The notes beneath the pieces are model-generated. The model was not told the origin of the DNA and did not search any database. It worked only from the letters and a program-made list of their open reading frames with translations. From an uncultured Porphyromonadaceae bacterium (GTDB lineage: Bacteria > Bacteroidota > Bacteroidia > Bacteroidales > Muribaculaceae), in the NCBI GenBank assembly GCA_900552325.1, contig URZG01000080.1, forward strand, positions 1 through 8,432: a stretch of 8,432 nt of DNA, in the 5' to 3' direction. The first letter of the stretch is position 1. Each line of letters starts with the position of its first letter. Made by a program: the position numbers and the translations under genes. This document shows positions 6,471 through 8,432 of the stretch, piece after piece.

Positions 6471-6472
6471 GA

Positions 6473-6907
6473 ATGGAACAGAACGAAAAGCAGGAATTAC
6501 TTGACAAACGTTACCTACGCATGGCTACGATATGGGCTGAAAACTCCTATTGCGTGCGCCGGAAAGTGGGAGCCATAATCGTGAAGAATTCGATGATTAT
6601 TTCCGACGGATTCAACGGCACCCCTTCGGGTTTCGAGAATGTCTGTGAGGATGATTCGGGCGCTACTATTCCGTATGTGCTGCATGCAGAGGCCAACGCT
6701 ATAACCAAAGTGGCCAGAAGCAACAATTCGTCGGACGGTGCCACTCTCTACATCACCGCCTCACCTTGTATGGAGTGTTCCAAACTCATTATACAGGCAG
6801 GTATAAGACGCGTCGTCTTTCATGAACTGTACCGTATCACCGACGGCATCGACCTGTTGCGTCGAGCCAACGTGGAGTGTGTGCACATCCCCGACCTGAA
6901 CAACTGA
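6473..6907 (+). CDS. comEB: dCMP deaminase family protein (deoxycytidylate deaminase)
   Basis: A zinc-dependent cytidine deaminase-fold enzyme predicted to convert dCMP to dUMP, the precursor for dTMP made by thymidylate synthase. The length (144 aa) is normal. The zinc site is complete: H71-A-E73 in LHAEANAI (His ligand, Glu proton shuttle) and C99/C102 in SPCMECSKL. The region VGAIIVKNSMIISDGFNGTPSG (32-53) is the nucleotide-binding stretch typical of dCMP deaminases, which separates it from tRNA adenosine deaminases and RibD. The start ATG follows the U-tract of the leader hairpin, without a Shine-Dalgarno. It is the first gene of a forward unit, 26 nt before the S41 peptidase gene. The name ComEB comes from the Bacillus homologue; no competence role is implied. 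Confidence 0.93.
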   Translation: MEQNEKQELLDKRYLRMATIWAENSYCVRRKVGAIIVKNSMIISDGFNGTPSGFENVCEDDSGATIPYVLHAEANAITKVARSNNSSDGATLYITASPCMECSKLIIQAGIRRVVFHELYRITDGIDLLRRANVECVHIPDLNN

Positions 6908-6933
6908 TTATCTCTTGCTGAAAGGCATTTCCT

Positions 6934-8432
6934 ATGAATTCTCTTAAGAAAGCGTCCTTATGGCTGCCGCTGATAGTGGCCATATCCTTTATCGCAGGTT
7001 TCCTCACTTCATCACTGTTGAATTCCGGCAACTCTCCGTCGGCCACACAGAAGAAATTCCAGACTGCGATGAACCTTATCAAGAACGACTATGTGGATGA
7101 GGTTGATCTCGATTCTCTGCTGGAACGCACATTGCCGTCCCTGCTCACGACCCCCATTCGGCATATATTCCGGCCAGTGATCTGCAGGCGGTGAATGATG
7201 AGCTCGACGGCTCATTCTGCGGCGTCGGCATACAGTTCATGCTCAATAACGACACAATCTCGATCATAGAAGTTATTCCGGGAGGTCCCTCCGAAAAAGT
7301 AGGACTCAAACCCGGCGACCGCATAATCAAGGTTGACGGAGAGAACGTCGCCGGCACGGGCATAACCAACGAACAGGTATTGAAAATGCTCCGTGGCGAC
7401 CGCGGCTCCAAGGTAACACTCGGGGTGAAACGTCAGAACTCCAAAAAGACATTGTCATTCGAGGTGACTCGCGGAGACATTCCCGTGACATCGGTCGATG
7501 CCGCCTATATCATCGAACCCGGCAAGGGATATATCAAGGTCAATAAATTCGGGCGCACGACCTACGATGAGTTCTGGCAGGCCCTCAATACTCTGCGACA
7601 GGAAGGCGCCGAGGATTTCATAATCGATCTGCGCGGCAATACCGGCGGATACATGGAGATCGCTTTCCAGATGGTCAATGAATTCCTCCACAAAGGGGAG
7701 CTGATCGTATCCACAAAAGGACGTGATTTCTACAGTTCCTCCACTGTGGTGGCCGACGGGACCGGCGCCTTCGGTGATGCAAGGGTTGCCGTCCTGCTTG
7801 ACGAATATTCGGCTTCGGCTTCGGAGATCTTCGCTGGAGCTATCCAGGATAATGACCGTGGCCTTGTGATCGGCCGCCGTTCGTTCGGCAAAGGTCTCAT
7901 ACAGCGTCAGTCGGTGCTCCCCGACAGTTCCGCGATCCGTCTCACCGTAGGCCGGTACTATACACCTTCCGGACGTTGCATACAGAAGGATTATTCCAAT
8001 CTGTCGGCCTATGAACACGATATTCTTGACAGATACACCCGAGGCGAGATGTTCTCCGAGGACTCGGTTAAGCTCAACAAGGATCTCGCGTTCCGTACAC
8101 GTACCGGACGTATCGTTTACGGTGGCGGAGGAATTATGCCGGATATATTCGTGCCCAACGACACATCCGGCATCACATCCTATTATATAAATGTGGCCAA
8201 CGCCGGGCTTCTCCAGAAATTCGCGTTCGCGTATGTCGACGAGCATCGTGCCGCACTGTCTAAGGCAAAGGATGTGGATACACTGCTTGCTATGTTGCCT
8301 GATGATGATACCCTTCTGCGCCAGTTTGTCGGCTTCTGCGTGAACAACGGCATTGCAGCCCGCTGGTACTATATCAACATTTCGCACGATTTGATTGTTA
8401 ATCAACTGAAAGCGCTGATTGCGCGTGATGCG
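6934..8432 (+). pseudogene. ctpA: S41 C-terminal processing peptidase, frameshifted; runs off the window end
   Basis: An envelope serine protease of the CtpA/Prc type (PDZ domain plus Ser-Lys dyad). The first frame (6934-7194) gives an N-terminal signal/anchor helix (residues 8-28) and the start of the protease, then leaves the family sequence after LPSLL and stops at TGA 7192-7194. From 7149 another frame (-1) picks up DPHSAYIPASDLQAV and stays open to base 8432. The PDZ domain is about 7215-7433 (GVGIQF loop, PGGPSEKVGLKPGDRI). The peptidase core follows: IIDLRGNTGGY (7620-7652), SASAS with the likely catalytic Ser codon at 7815, and Lys in SFGKGLIQ at 7890, the usual 25 residues later. Apart from the break all active-site features are intact, so the lesion is recent, an assembly error, or bypassed. 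By family length about 40-60 residues are missing beyond the window. A weak Shine-Dalgarno-like GAAAGG (6920-6925) precedes the ATG. Confidence 0.85.

Noticed and set aside
6395..6472. A 25-codon ORF ending directly before the dCMP deaminase ATG, as a possible leader peptide
   Set aside because: The predicted transcription start (about 6430) lies inside it, so it would not be on the mRNA. It has no run of regulatory codons typical of attenuation peptides.
7147..7160. Programmed -1 frameshifting on the C5 tract in the protease gene
   Set aside because: A slip on CCC CCC would give LLTTPHS and lose the conserved Asp. There is no canonical slippery heptamer and no obvious stimulatory stem, so mutation or error is the simpler reading; it is not fully excluded.
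7808..7824. Tandem TTCGGC hexamers over the catalytic serine codons
   Set aside because: These encode the conserved SASAS motif; the repetition follows from protein sequence and codon preference, and six-base slippage would keep the frame.
7455..8405. A 316-codon open frame on the reverse strand opposite the S41 peptidase
   Set aside because: It mirrors the real protease, whose family motifs are read on the forward strand. Its translation has no recognisable domain, and long antisense frames are expected from codon bias.

Overview
The window reads as ordinary chromosome of a Bacteroidota bacterium, most likely a gut Bacteroidales (a Muribaculaceae- or Bacteroides-like lineage; this rests on gene content, not a search). 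Three things point there: two promoters with the Bacteroidota TTTG / TAnnTTTG architecture at exactly 20-nt spacing, almost no Shine-Dalgarno sequences before the start codons, and an exported protein built of 21-residue leucine-rich repeats of a type common in this phylum.

Layout: (1) bases 1-227 are the 3' end of a probable GH13 alpha-amylase, closed by a hairpin terminator. (2) A forward unit starts at a promoter that touches the start codon: a long YihY/BrkB-type membrane protein with a cytoplasmic tail, then ridA (enamine/imine deaminase), closed by a 12-bp GC stem and T7 run. (3) A single forward gene encodes a signal-peptide LRR protein. It runs convergently into recG, and a perfect 26-bp palindrome between them can terminate both strands. 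(4) A reverse unit, ispD then recG, has the two coding regions overlapping by 13 nt and is driven by a clear promoter at 6336-6305. (5) A divergent forward unit holds a dCMP deaminase, preceded by a 5'-terminal hairpin plus U-tract, then an S41 C-terminal processing peptidase broken by a frameshift and running off the window end.

The pathways are mostly housekeeping: isoprenoid precursors (IspD), replication-fork rescue (RecG), dUMP supply for dTMP (dCMP deaminase), metabolite damage control (RidA) and envelope proteolysis (S41 peptidase). I found no mobile element, CRISPR array, tRNA, rRNA, phage or defence locus, and no convincing new multi-gene system. The points most worth a second look are the frameshifted protease (the sequence fits a 7-bp deletion between CGAC repeats, with a GTGA stop/restart 40 bases on), the attenuator-like hairpin at the very 5' end of the dCMP deaminase mRNA, the apparently leaderless yihY transcript, and the cysteine-laddered LRR protein that stops in mid-repeat.
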